A DNA stretch of 64,000 nucleotides from Bacteroidota bacterium (GCA_016718825.1 JADKCL010000035.1:1-64000), one strand, 5' to 3'; positions 18,668 through 27,924 are shown, counted from the stretch's first letter. Program-made: numbers and translations. Notes: generated by a model from the sequence alone, not told the origin.

Positions 18668-19753
18668 TTGATTCGCAAGGCAAAGCGAGGCAAACTCAAG
18701 ATTTATATCGGGATGAGTGCCGGCGTGGGCAAAACCTTTCGCATGTTGCAAGAGGCCCATTCCCTACGCAAAAACGGCATTGATGTACAATTGGGATACA
18801 TCGAAACCCATCAACGTAAGGAGACCCAAGCATTATTGGTAGGATTGCCTGCAATTCCACGAAGGAAAATCTTCTACAAAGGAAAGGAATTGGAGGAAAT
18901 GGACGTGCAGGCCGTGATCGCGGCAAGACCGGAAGTCGTGATCGTCGATGAACTCGCGCACAGCAATATCGAGGGAAGCAAGAATGAAAAACGCTGGCAG
19001 GATGTGTTGGAAATTCTGTATGCAGGGATCAATGTGATTTCTGCCGTCAACATTCAGCATCTCGAAAGTCTCAACGAAGCCATCAAATTCATTACAGGTG
19101 TGGAGGTACAGGAGCGTGTGCCTGACTTGTTGCTTGCGCAGGCGGATGAGGTAGTAAACATCGATTTGACCGCCGATGAATTGATCGCGAGGCTCAAAGA
19201 AGGCAAAATTTACACGGCTGACAAGGTCGAAACTGCCTTGCGCAACTTTTTCCAATCGGAAAAGCTCTTGCAGTTGCGCGAATTGGCCTTGAAAGAAGTC
19301 GCCTCGCAGGTATTGCGCAAGGTCGAATCAGAGGTTCCACAAGTGACTGCGCACCGGCACGAGCGGATTCTCGCCTGCATTAGCAGCAATGACCGCATTG
19401 CCAAAAAGGTCATCCGTAAAGCCGCGCGTTTGGCCGGCTACTACCATGCCAAATGGTACGTGCTTTATGTGCAGGCCGCCGCCGAAAATCCCGACAGGAT
19501 TGCGTTGGACAAGCAGCGGCATCTCATCAATAATTTTATGCTGGCAACGGAACTCGGCGCAGAAATCATCAAAATCCAGAATGACCACATCCCCAATGCC
19601 ATTCGGGAAACTGCCGTACAAAACAAGATCACCACGGTCTGCATCGGCAGACCCACCTTTAGCATCTTGAAGACCCTGTTTTCCAGCGACATCCTACTCA
19701 GTTTGCTGAAAAAAACGCATTCTTTGGACATTGACCTTATTATTGTATCATGA
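18668..19753 (+). CDS. kdpD: Short KdpD: sensor domain without kinase domain
   Basis: This 361-aa protein matches the N-terminal part of the KdpD sensor. The signature KIYIGMSAGVGKTFRMLQEA (a Walker A) is followed by GYIETHQR, a VIVDELAHSNIEGSKNEKRW segment and a universal-stress-protein-like domain at about residues 230-361. The membrane and histidine-kinase parts of classical KdpD are absent; a separate kinase gene overlaps its stop by four bases. The listed start is a TTG. Family-like sequence (DPQAQYFLDLIRKAKRG) continues in frame upstream of it without any ATG. An ATG at 18630, overlapping the porin stop, would give this N-terminus if one base were added, so a small indel or a non-standard start is possible. 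Confidence 0.9.
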   Translation: MIRKAKRGKLKIYIGMSAGVGKTFRMLQEAHSLRKNGIDVQLGYIETHQRKETQALLVGLPAIPRRKIFYKGKELEEMDVQAVIAARPEVVIVDELAHSNIEGSKNEKRWQDVLEILYAGINVISAVNIQHLESLNEAIKFITGVEVQERVPDLLLAQADEVVNIDLTADELIARLKEGKIYTADKVETALRNFFQSEKLLQLRELALKEVASQVLRKVESEVPQVTAHRHERILACISSNDRIAKKVIRKAARLAGYYHAKWYVLYVQAAAENPDRIALDKQRHLINNFMLATELGAEIIKIQNDHIPNAIRETAVQNKITTVCIGRPTFSILKTLFSSDILLSLLKKTHSLDIDLIIVS

Positions 19754-21489
19754 AATTTTCGATCAAGGCCAAGCTCTCGCTCGGCGTCGGCTTACAATTT
19801 TTCTTCATCGTCGTTTCCGTGTTGGCGGGACTCATATCCGTCAATTTCCTTACGACCGACACCCGCAATATTCTCAGGGCCAACTACGATTCCCTGGAAT
19901 ATTGCCGCAACATGGGGATCGCGCTAGAGGAACGTGATGCGAAATCCCTGCAGACATTCAGCGAAAACCTGCAAAAACAGCAACGCAACATCACGGAACC
20001 CAGCGAAAAAGCTCATACCGATACCCTCACCGCAGATTTTGCAGTGTTTCAATCGTTTCCAGATAGCGTTGAGGTGCAGCAACGCATTCGGCAACTCCTG
20101 AATGTGATTACTGGATTGAACCTCAAGGCCATTCAAAAGAAAAGCGAAATCGCCCAACAAACGGGTAAAACGGCCAACATCATCATGGGCACAGTCGGCA
20201 CCTTGAGCTTCGTTTTTGCCCTTATTCTGCTGGTCAACCTTCCGCATAGCGTCGGCGAACCCATCAAGCGGTTCACCGAAAGCATCCAACAGATCGCCAA
20301 TAAAAATTACGCTTGGCGAGTGGATGAAAATCGCGGAGATGAATTCGGGGAAATGGCAAAATCCTTCAATGCCATGGCTGCCAAACTCGAGGAATATGAA
20401 AGCGGCAATCTGGCGAAAATGCTGTTTGAAAAGCGCCGAATTGAAGCCCTGATCAACCAAATGCACAATCCCGTCATCGGATTTAATGCGGAACAGGTGA
20501 TCCTTTTTGCCAACAATGCCGCACTGAAGATTCTCAACCTCAACAGCACACAATTGCTTGGCAGACCCGCAAACGAGGTCGCAGTCAACAATGACCTTCT
20601 GCGCAATCTGATTGTCGGCCTCCACCCCGCCGAACTCAATGCTGAAATTCCGACGACTGCCGCAGCTCCGCTCAAAATCTTCGCCGACAACAAGGAGAGT
20701 TATTTTGAGAAGGAAATTGTCCATGTGACCGTTGCCTCCACCGAAGGCAAGGGCGAAACCTTTATCGGCGACGTGCTCATTTTGCAAAACATCACGCAAT
20801 TCAAGGAACAAGACGCAGCCAAAACCCATTTCATTGCCACCGTTTCCCACGAATTCAAGACGCCCATTTCCGCCATTCAAATGAGTCTGCAATTGCTCAA
20901 AAATGAGAAAATAGGGACGCTCAATCCCGAACAAACGAGTTTGTTGGCAAGCATTGAAAACGATGCCGAACGCTTGCTGAAGATCACCGGCACGCTGCTC
21001 GACCTGTCGCAAGTGGAAAGCGGACATATCAGCCTCAATGTTTTGCCCGTTCCGATCAAGGAAATTGTCGACTACGCCCTCGGCGCCACCCGCGTCCAAG
21101 CCGAACAAAAAGGCATCCGGATGGAAATCACCTACGCCGATCCGCAAGCCACCGTCCTTGCCGACAGCGAAAAAACAGCTTGGGTCCTCACGAATCTGAT
21201 TTCCAACGCCATCCGGTATTCCTACGAACATTCAACCGTGTTTCTGACCACGCAACTTCACAACGGCCGCCTGCGTGTGAGCGTGCGCGACACCGGCCAA
21301 GGCATCGCCCCACAATATCAAAGCAAAGTCTTCGAACGCTACTTCCGCGTCCCCGGGATGCGCACCGAAGGCACAGGCCTCGGCTTGGCCATCAGCAAGG
21401 AATTCATCGAAGCCCAAGGCGGCAAAATCGGCATGGAAAGCGACTTTGGAAGCGGAAGTCTGTTTTGGGTGGAGGTTTTGGTGGGGTGA
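19750..21489 (+). CDS. HAMP/PAS sensor histidine kinase of the kdp locus
   Basis: This 579-aa membrane kinase has a first membrane helix at about residues 8-32, a periplasmic helical domain, and a second helix at about 138-160. A HAMP linker follows to about 215, then a PAS-like region (QMHNPVIGFNAEQVILFANNAAL). The HisKA domain has phospho-accepting His367 in ATVSHEFKTPISA. The ATPase domain has an N box (LTNLISNAIRYS), G1 (VRDTGQGIAP) and G2 (TEGTGLGLAIS). It overlaps the short KdpD gene by ATGA, so sensing and kinase functions of KdpD appear divided between two coupled genes. The NtrC-type regulator upstream of kdpF is the likely phosphate acceptor. Confidence 0.93.
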   Translation: MKFSIKAKLSLGVGLQFFFIVVSVLAGLISVNFLTTDTRNILRANYDSLEYCRNMGIALEERDAKSLQTFSENLQKQQRNITEPSEKAHTDTLTADFAVFQSFPDSVEVQQRIRQLLNVITGLNLKAIQKKSEIAQQTGKTANIIMGTVGTLSFVFALILLVNLPHSVGEPIKRFTESIQQIANKNYAWRVDENRGDEFGEMAKSFNAMAAKLEEYESGNLAKMLFEKRRIEALINQMHNPVIGFNAEQVILFANNAALKILNLNSTQLLGRPANEVAVNNDLLRNLIVGLHPAELNAEIPTTAAAPLKIFADNKESYFEKEIVHVTVASTEGKGETFIGDVLILQNITQFKEQDAAKTHFIATVSHEFKTPISAIQMSLQLLKNEKIGTLNPEQTSLLASIENDAERLLKITGTLLDLSQVESGHISLNVLPVPIKEIVDYALGATRVQAEQKGIRMEITYADPQATVLADSEKTAWVLTNLISNAIRYSYEHSTVFLTTQLHNGRLRVSVRDTGQGIAPQYQSKVFERYFRVPGMRTEGTGLGLAISKEFIEAQGGKIGMESDFGSGSLFWVEVLVG

Positions 21490-21613
21490 ACAAGAGCTTA
21501 AAAAAGCATTTCCAGAACTTTTTCATGCAAAGTCTCATTTGCACTTTGCATTCCCCGAAGGGCTTCAATGGTCGTTGCCCTCGATACTCGGGGCGTAGCG
21601 CACCCGCCCCACT

Positions 21614-22666
21614 TCAAGAAGTTCCCGTATCCGACCCGCTCGCACCGAAAAATCGCCGTGCAAGTGCCGCATCCTGCTTGCGGTAGGCATGGTAGGGTTC
21701 CGATTGCGCGAGCAAATACCGCTTGATGAACCACCGTAAAAGGAACATTAACAAGCGTTTCCAGAACGGGGTTTCAGCCTTCAGCTTCACGAAATAGCTG
21801 TCAATTGTATCCCTTCGGAAATGAAGAATGTCCTCCAAATCCTGACCATCGGCATAATATCCGCAATGGAAATTGACCTCCGCAAAGGCCTTTTCCGGAA
21901 AATTGAGTCTCCCCAACCCCAACAAGGCGAAGGACCGCTGCAGAAAATCGCGGTACATGATGCGGCAAGCCTCCCCGCCGCCAAGATTGAAAATCCGGCG
22001 GGACAACAGCTCCCGCTTTTGCAGTGCGCCCACCAACGCACGCGCCGTATCGGTCGGGGTCGCAATTTCCATGCACGTCGCCAAGGGCATGTGAAACATC
22101 AACCCCGACAACTTATGCCCATCCATGATGGCTGTCAACCGGAAAACAGACCAATCCAATGCGCTATCCTGAAGACATTGTTCCGCCGCGATTTTGGTTC
22201 GCGCATAGGCATCGCCCGCGCTTGGCTGCAACGCATCCCCCACCCGTATCCACGGATTCGCAAGCCGGTCCCCATAAATCGCAATCGACGAACTGTACAA
22301 GAGGAAGGCCCCGGGTGCATACAGCTCAAGGTTCTTCACAATATTCGCGGTGCCGACCACATTCACCTGATAAGCCAATTCGGGCAACGCATCGGCCTGC
22401 GGGGGGATCAATGCCGCCAAATGAATCACATAGTCCACATCCTTGCAGGCCGCCGCACTATCCTGCAACTTCGAAATATCCCCGTAAATCACCTCGATCT
22501 CGTCCTTGTAGGGTGCGTAGAACCGTGAAGCTTCCGGCGACCATTTGTCGAACACCGTCAGCCGATAGCGCGACCGATCCTCATGAAGCAACTCCAATAC
22601 GGCCCGGCCCACAGTCCCCGAGGCACCCGTCAACAATATGTGCGGCTTTTCACCCATCATAGCCAA
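21614..22666 (-). CDS. NAD-dependent epimerase/dehydratase family protein
   Basis: This 350-aa member of the extended short-chain dehydrogenase family has the Rossmann motif LLTGASGTVG near residues 11-20, the YGDISKLQDS adenine-pocket segment, VIHLAALIPP, and the active-site pair in DAYARTKIAAEQ (Tyr and Lys three residues apart). A C-terminal extension of about 60 residues is rich in hydrophobic and basic residues (FWKRLLMFLLRWFIKRYLLA), suggesting membrane association. The start could be 22666 or the Met at 22657, just before GEKPHILLTG. The substrate is unknown. It converges on the kinase gene. Confidence 0.88.
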   Translation of the reverse strand: MAMMGEKPHILLTGASGTVGRAVLELLHEDRSRYRLTVFDKWSPEASRFYAPYKDEIEVIYGDISKLQDSAAACKDVDYVIHLAALIPPQADALPELAYQVNVVGTANIVKNLELYAPGAFLLYSSSIAIYGDRLANPWIRVGDALQPSAGDAYARTKIAAEQCLQDSALDWSVFRLTAIMDGHKLSGLMFHMPLATCMEIATPTDTARALVGALQKRELLSRRIFNLGGGEACRIMYRDFLQRSFALLGLGRLNFPEKAFAEVNFHCGYYADGQDLEDILHFRRDTIDSYFVKLKAETPFWKRLLMFLLRWFIKRYLLAQSEPYHAYRKQDAALARRFFGASGSDTGTS

Positions 22667-23280
22667 TCTTGAACCAACAAAGCTCCGGACTTCGAAGCCC
22701 GAAAATGCAAATCTCCCTTCCGCGCTGAAGAAATTCCATGAAGTTGATCAGGATTGCAGGCGAATTTGGTCAACGGGAGGATGAAGTCGCTTGCTGACCG
22801 CCAAGATCGTCACGACCCGATTCGACGGAATTCCTCAAGCGGAGTAGCCAGGCATAGGACTCGTCAGGCACATCGCGCCCATCAAGGACAAAGGCCGCCC
22901 CAATGCACGAATATCGATTGCGCCTATCCGTAAAGGCCTGCACACAAGCAAAAACCGATTCGAAAATAAGCCGGGAATTTGATGGTCAACCGTTCCCCTC
23001 AAACATACCCCCGCAAAAATTGCAAGCCTGCGATGATACCCAATACCATCAAGGATGCCCATATCAGAAAGACGGTGAATGGGCTATCGAGAGAACCGTG
23101 ATAGCATGCGAAGTTACAATTGTCAATCGTCCCCCTTTCCATTGTTGGGGTTCATAAGCGGATTGGGAAAAATCGTCGTGAGCATCGACATCCTGCCCAA
23201 ATGCAATCAGCAAAACAACCCGCACGCGATGCCCTTCCCACGGAGCGACGTGGACAGTAATCACGCAACCTGCAGAGGGC
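22667..23280. other. Spacer with one possible small membrane ORF
   Basis: Apart from the 47-codon ORF at 22999-23142, no convincing gene is seen. On the minus strand, a stretch near 22800-22980 reads as plausible protein (containing NRYSCIGAAFVLDGRDVPDE) without a usable start, and could be a relic of something longer. Confidence 0.4.
22999..23142 (-). CDS. Possible 47-aa single-span membrane protein
   Basis: An ATG-initiated ORF of 47 codons encodes a short polar N-terminus with two cysteines, then a strong hydrophobic helix (TVFLIWASLMVLGIIAGLQF) and the tail LRGYV. The hydrophobic profile and basic end look like a real small membrane protein. There is no homology evidence and no ribosome-binding site. 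Confidence 0.3.
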   Translation of the reverse strand: MERGTIDNCNFACYHGSLDSPFTVFLIWASLMVLGIIAGLQFLRGYV

Positions 23281-23907
23281 TTACAAATTGAATCCCAAGC
23301 CGATTGCATTCTGCAAATAGAGGTCGTTGCCGCCGCCGTGCAGCATCTTGTCCACGACGTCGGTAGCGAAATAGCCCATGCGTAACTCGTAAAATGCATG
23401 AAGGCGCGCGTTAAAATTGAAGCGCAGATTTGCCCCGCCATTGAAGGAAACAAAGGTGCCCTCTTCTACGCAACCCATCTTCATGAAATCAATCGTTTTG
23501 TTTAGCCCGATGCCAGCTGACAGCGAAGGAGCGAAGCGCGCATCTTCCTTGAGCAGATAACCATTCGCAAACTTGTATTGGAGCGCGGCCACGCCGGTGA
23601 CCATGTGTGAGCTCAGGATTTCATTCATCGCCTGTATGCGTTCCTCGACGGTGTTGGGCGTGTAGCCATAACTGCCGTACATGCCGGTAACTTTGATGCC
23701 TAGCGAACGGTTCAGTGCAAAATCGACGCCCAGGGTACCGACGCCATACATGCAACTGCTGTATCGGAAGAGATCATTTCCCATGTCGCCCCTGTACTGC
23801 TGCGCCCCAAAACTCGCATTCACCTCAAAACGATGGATGAACGATTGCGCAAAAAGGCTGATGGAAAATACCAAGAGAAAGAGTGTGAGAATTGTTTTCT
23901 TCTCCAT
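23281..23907 (-). CDS. Outer-membrane beta-barrel protein, small
   Basis: This 208-aa protein has a signal peptide (LLVFSISLFAQ) followed by eight or so amphipathic strands. The opening FEVNASFGAQQYRGDMGNDL resembles the N-terminal barrel of Bacteroidota OmpA-type proteins, in which 'GxxQYxGDxGN' is common. It stops after NAIGLGFNL with no peptidoglycan-binding OmpA domain, so it is a free barrel or a shortened relative. No operon partner is evident. Confidence 0.7.
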   Translation of the reverse strand: MEKKTILTLFLLVFSISLFAQSFIHRFEVNASFGAQQYRGDMGNDLFRYSSCMYGVGTLGVDFALNRSLGIKVTGMYGSYGYTPNTVEERIQAMNEILSSHMVTGVAALQYKFANGYLLKEDARFAPSLSAGIGLNKTIDFMKMGCVEEGTFVSFNGGANLRFNFNARLHAFYELRMGYFATDVVDKMLHGGGNDLYLQNAIGLGFNL

Positions 23908-24980
23908 ATCCTACATTGTGTTTATTGTGCGCCTGACCCATTCAGTTGCAGGATGGAATTTCGGGAATCGAATCTAGAATTGCAAACGCGATGGGACGGA
24001 ACTTACAGAGCAATAAGCGCTTGGCCGCGAGGTCACAGGCGGTAGTGAGGAGGAGGATAGTTAGGAGACTGAGTTGGTGGAGCTTCTTCCCTGCGTTCAG
24101 ATGTATTGCAGATCGCATTTTAATTGAGCCTGTTCTTTGGGGCGAAATCTCTGATCGAAGGAAGCGCTTGATATCCGGTAAATTAATCTCAAATGCCTCA
24201 TTTTCCATAGACTGCGGCCCGCTCGAGGCGTTGGGTCGAATACAAGGAATACTACGATGGCCTTATCAGGGGTCGCCGATGCATTTTGTCTATCATAAAA
24301 AAATCAGCATTTTCCTTGGTATCAGATTTACACGGCCCTTTTCCATGAATAGCCAACAAAGACTGCGTTGGTTTTCGCCAAGGCTGGGACTCGTTGGCTC
24401 ATGAGAAATCGCAGCCCACGATTCCCTTCACCTAGCCCCTATTGGTACTGCCCAGATTCAGAGGAGGACTTATATTCCAATGCACTCGCAGAATTGTGGT
24501 TGTGTTCTTCCTCATTGCACCGGGGCATTGAAATTTTTGCAAAGAGCTGAGGGACCGCGCGCACTTGTTCGGGCGTATGTTCCTTGGCTGCGCCCTTCCT
24601 CAGTGGGAGGGAGGGACCCGCTGCCCACCAAGTTACACCAGCGCACCTGGCCTGCGACCAGGTCGGAGACCCACAGCCCACAGTCTCAATTTCAGCACCA
24701 CCCTGGCTCTCAATCGCTGCCTTTAGCTGCGAAACAAGCCCAACCCGACTTCACCCTGTGATTCTGTAAATTCTGTAAATTCTATTCTGGTCCACTTGTT
24801 GATTTGGTGCTACCCGTCCTCACGAGTCTCACGCCCAGCCGAGCTGGCAACATCGGCGTTTCGGCGGGACGCCGACGCCTCAAAAGGGACACCAACCCGA
24901 CAATTCACCCAAAGTGTGATTCCGTAAATTCTGTAAATTCTGCAAATTCTGATCTAACTTGCACCCAAATTGACTCCGCG
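23908..24980. other. About 1.07 kb with little coding, containing repeats
   Basis: No recognisable gene is present. The longest ATG-initiated minus ORF (24208 to 23942, 88 codons) has a hydrophobic stretch (LSLLTILLLTTACDLAAK) but no supporting context. A perfect hairpin, ACCTGG-N7-CCAGGT, lies at 24645-24663. A duplicated block with 9-bp tandem repeats occupies 24740-24952. Confidence 0.5.
24740..24952. repeat. Duplicated block with 9-bp ATTCTGTAA tandem repeats
   Basis: Two similar blocks begin with CCAACCCGAC (24740 and 24892), continue through TTCACCC and GTGATT, and end in tandem ATTCTGTAA units (about 24770-24790 and 24919-24950). Between them lies a palindromic GC-rich stretch (GGCGT...ACGCC near 24856). 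The second array ends about 30 bases before the response-regulator start. Confidence 0.6.
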
Positions 24981-25658
24981 ATGCGCATTTTGATTGTCGA
25001 AGATGATCCTACCATTGCCAATTTCCTGCGGGAAGGTTTGGCCGAGGAGGGTTTTGCCGTCGATGTCGCCGACAATGGAAAAGCCGGACTTGCCTTGGCA
25101 CTCGATCCCGCTGCCGAATATGATGTTTTGCTGCTCGATTGGATGGTGCCCGGCATGACAGGCATCGACATCTGCCGCTATGTCCGCAAGGAAAACAACG
25201 ACGTACCCATCATTTTCCTCACGGCAAAGGATACCGTTGACGATGCCGTATTCGGTTTGGAAGCCGGGGCGAATGACTACGTCCGCAAGCCGTTTTCCTT
25301 CGAAGAATTGCTCGCCCGCATCCGAGTGCTGATGCGCAAACGCGCGCAAGCCACGCTCGTTTTCAGCGCCGGCAATGTCGAACTCAACATCGAAAGCCAT
25401 AGCGTGCTCAAGGCGGGAAAGCCCGTCGAATTGACCCAAAAGGAATTCGCGCTCCTCGAATATTTGCTGCGCAACAAGGGCAAGGCTTGCCGTCGCACCC
25501 GCATCCTGGAAAGCGTATGGGACATTCATTTTGATTACGACAGTTCGGTCATTGACGTGTATGTCAATGGTTTGCGGAAGAAACTTGATGCCCCGGGCGA
25601 ACCTTCCCTGATTACGACAGTACGCGGAATCGGCTACAAAATCGAGGACAATCCGTGA
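24981..25658 (+). CDS. OmpR/PhoB-family response regulator
   Basis: This 225-aa two-component regulator has a receiver domain with acidic pocket VEDD and phospho-acceptor Asp53 in LLLLDWMVPG, and the conserved Thr/Lys positions in FLTAKD and YVRKPF. A winged-helix DNA-binding domain ends in DVYVNGLRKKLD and TVRGIGYKIE. The frame is open upstream through repeats to 24804, but the ATG at 24981 begins exactly at MRILIVEDD. The stop overlaps the kinase start. The gene order (regulator, kinase, redox proteins, then CzcA/CzcB) suggests a Cus/Czc-like metal-responsive system. This is inference from context. Confidence 0.95.
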   Translation: MRILIVEDDPTIANFLREGLAEEGFAVDVADNGKAGLALALDPAAEYDVLLLDWMVPGMTGIDICRYVRKENNDVPIIFLTAKDTVDDAVFGLEAGANDYVRKPFSFEELLARIRVLMRKRAQATLVFSAGNVELNIESHSVLKAGKPVELTQKEFALLEYLLRNKGKACRRTRILESVWDIHFDYDSSVIDVYVNGLRKKLDAPGEPSLITTVRGIGYKIEDNP

Positions 25659-27028
25659 GACTCAAGTTCAAAACCAGGATTGCGCTGTTCAATACGATTG
25701 CCGTGGGCATCACCACGGCCTTGGTATTTGGCTTAATCTATTTGGTGGTGCGTCAAACGGCCTACAAACACCTCGCGGATGACATTCAGGTTGAAAAAGA
25801 AGAGGTATTCGCCAGTCTTGCCATCTCCGGAGACACCATCAAACTCAACAAGATGGTCGAATGGGACGAAGCCGAACACAGCAAAATCGAGGTGAATCCG
25901 ACCTTTTTGCAAATTGTGGACCTGAATGGAAGGGTGATTTTCCATTCCAGAAACCTGCTCGATGGCCAAATCCTCTATGATCCCGACAATACCCGCGAAA
26001 CCTATTACAATTCGGAAATGAGCGGGCAGCAGATTCGCCTCGGTCAATTTCCCGTGAAGAATGCCGAGGGTAAAATCCTTGGGCAGCTGACAATCGCCAT
26101 TTCACAGCAAGAGTCCTATTTGATCGTCAATAACCTGTTGTTGTTTTTGTTGATTGCCTATCCGCTCGTGTTGTTGGTACAGTTTTTGGCCTCCGGATTG
26201 GCCGCTTCCCAAGGAATTGCGCCCGTGCAACTGTTGCGAAAAACGGCGGCCGGGATCAGCGATGCCACCCTCGGTACAAGGCTGGAATTGCCCAAACGCA
26301 AGGACGAATTGTATGACTTGACGTTGACAATCAACGAATTGCTGGAACGTATCGAAACCAGCCTGATGCAGCAAAAGCAATTCACAAGCGATGCTTCGCA
26401 TGAGATGCGCACGCCGCTCGCGGGCATCCGCGGGACGCTCGAAGTATTGCTGCGCAAGCCCCGCGAACCGGAAGTTTATGTCGAAAAAATCCGGGCAACG
26501 CTCGCGCAAGTGGACCGGATGGACCAATTGTTGGAGCAATTGCTGCAACTCGCACGCATTGAAAAAGGTGTGCTCAAGGCAACCATTAGCGAAATCGACC
26601 TTGGTCCATTGCTGCTGCAGGTGGCAGACCGCTGGAAACAACAAGTCGCCGATCATCCGATCAACATTACGGTCGCCATCGCACCGGGAACCAAGGTCGA
26701 AGCGGACCGCATTTGCCTCGAAATCATGCTCGACAACCTTGTGAGCAATGCCGTCAAATATGGCCGTCCAAACGGGCACATTCAATTGTCTTGGCAATCC
26801 GCGACGTGGGAATTAAAGGTGATCGATGACGGAATCGGGATTCCGGCAGCACAATTGCCCTACATTTTCGACCGTTTTTACCGCGCCGACGCTTCCCGCA
26901 GTTCGGCAATCAAGGGGAATGGCCTCGGGCTCTCGATCGTGCAAAAACTGGCTAATTTGCAAGGAATCGGCATCCACGTGACAAGCGAGGAAGGCCAAGG
27001 AACCACCTTTGTTTTGCAGTTCCGGTAG
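25655..27028 (+). CDS. Sensor histidine kinase, CusS/ArlS-like
   Basis: This 457-aa kinase starts at a GTG overlapping the regulator stop (GTGA), an unusual start fixed by that coupling. It has two membrane helices (about residues 11-32 and 155-180) flanking a periplasmic domain, then a HAMP-like linker. The HisKA domain has His249 in SDASHEMRTPLAG. The ATPase domain has an N box (LDNLVSNAVKYG), G1 (VIDDGIGIP) and G2 (KGNGLGLSIVQKL). The layout is that of metal sensors such as CusS. The stimulus is not determinable from sequence. Confidence 0.94.
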   Translation: MRLKFKTRIALFNTIAVGITTALVFGLIYLVVRQTAYKHLADDIQVEKEEVFASLAISGDTIKLNKMVEWDEAEHSKIEVNPTFLQIVDLNGRVIFHSRNLLDGQILYDPDNTRETYYNSEMSGQQIRLGQFPVKNAEGKILGQLTIAISQQESYLIVNNLLLFLLIAYPLVLLVQFLASGLAASQGIAPVQLLRKTAAGISDATLGTRLELPKRKDELYDLTLTINELLERIETSLMQQKQFTSDASHEMRTPLAGIRGTLEVLLRKPREPEVYVEKIRATLAQVDRMDQLLEQLLQLARIEKGVLKATISEIDLGPLLLQVADRWKQQVADHPINITVAIAPGTKVEADRICLEIMLDNLVSNAVKYGRPNGHIQLSWQSATWELKVIDDGIGIPAAQLPYIFDRFYRADASRSSAIKGNGLGLSIVQKLANLQGIGIHVTSEEGQGTTFVLQFR

Positions 27029-27130
27029 GGAGGCTGGTCGGAATTGAAACACTTTTAAGCAAACCTTAAGAAAACCCCAAGGAAATCTACAGGCTGTGCC
27101 CGTGAGATTTGTGCTGTTACCTTGAAGAAG

Positions 27131-27835
27131 ATGAAAAAGCACAGTCGAATGCTCACGTTGATCGCACTTGCCGCCATGGTGGCGCTGTCTTCCTGTGAAC
27201 GGAAAGCCAATGCCCCCGGCACGTTGCGCCTTCCCTTGGGTGCTTCCGAACCGATCCCGGCCGCTTCGGCGCCGACGATGGAGACCCATGTCGCGGATCT
27301 GACGACGGCTTTGGAGGTCGAACTCAAGGCTACCGCTAAATATGCAGCCTTTGCAAGGCAGGCATCCGCGGAAGGACTGCCGGAAATTGCGCTGCTGTTT
27401 CAGGCAACCGCCAAATCTGAGGCCGTGCATGCAAGCAATCATCAAGCGGCCTTGGAAGAGTTCGGCGCACCCATCCCGCAGGTGTTTCCGGATTTCAATT
27501 TGGGAAAAACGGAGGAAAACTTGCGCGCGGCCATTGCAGGCGAAGGCGACGAGGTGGACCAATTGTACCCGGAATTTATCGCCCGTGCCACCGAGGTGCA
27601 TGCGGAGATGGGCCTCCAAAGCCTGAAATATTCCTACAAATCCGAATTGAAGCACAAGGCCTTGTACGATGCCGCAATTGTGGCGCTGCAGGCGCATGAC
27701 CTCTCCAAATTACCCGATCAATATTATGTTTGTCCGACTTGTGGAAACCTCATTGCTGATAGCCCGCACAAGCGTTGCGATATTTCGATGACTTCCTCCG
27801 ATAAGTTCCTGTTGATCAACCGTCTCGCGATATAG
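27131..27835 (+). CDS. Exported rubrerythrin-like lipoprotein
   Basis: This 234-aa protein joins a lipoprotein signal (MVALSSC, Cys near 22) to a rubrerythrin. The ferritin-like four-helix domain shows di-iron ligand motifs: EVELKATAKYAAF, KSEAVHASNH, TEVHAEMG and ELKHKALY. A C-terminal rubredoxin-like knuckle has CPTCG (Cys201 and Cys204), but the second half reads RCDIS (Cys216, Ser219), so the fourth iron ligand appears replaced by Ser. Rubrerythrins normally reduce peroxide in the cytoplasm. An envelope-located form next to haem proteins would act in periplasmic peroxide or iron stress (inference). A TTG at 27122 is in frame, but the ATG at 27131 is chosen. Confidence 0.88.
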   Translation: MKKHSRMLTLIALAAMVALSSCERKANAPGTLRLPLGASEPIPAASAPTMETHVADLTTALEVELKATAKYAAFARQASAEGLPEIALLFQATAKSEAVHASNHQAALEEFGAPIPQVFPDFNLGKTEENLRAAIAGEGDEVDQLYPEFIARATEVHAEMGLQSLKYSYKSELKHKALYDAAIVALQAHDLSKLPDQYYVCPTCGNLIADSPHKRCDISMTSSDKFLLINRLAI

Positions 27836-27881
27836 GAAAATTAGTGATGGAGATGGTTTGATTTGTTGACCGGATGAAGCT

Positions 27882-27924
27882 GCCCCGCTCCCGAAAGGCC
27901 GGATAACCCAAGGGACGGGGCGGT
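27882..27924. promoter_or_regulatory. GC-rich hairpin between rubrerythrin and DUF2231 genes
   Basis: GCCCCGCTCCC and GGGACGGGGC can pair with one bulged base around a loop of about 20 bases. No T-run follows, so this may be an attenuating or mRNA-stabilising structure. Confidence 0.35.

Noticed and set aside
23942..24208. 88-codon minus ORF with a hydrophobic stretch
   Set aside because: There is no partner, promoter or recognisable motif; it is kept only as a note in the spacer entry.
24769..24950. CRISPR-like direct repeats
   Set aside because: The units are 9 bp in tandem without unique spacers.
24804..24980. In-frame extension upstream of the OmpR-type regulator
   Set aside because: It is made of repeat sequence; the receiver domain begins at 24981.
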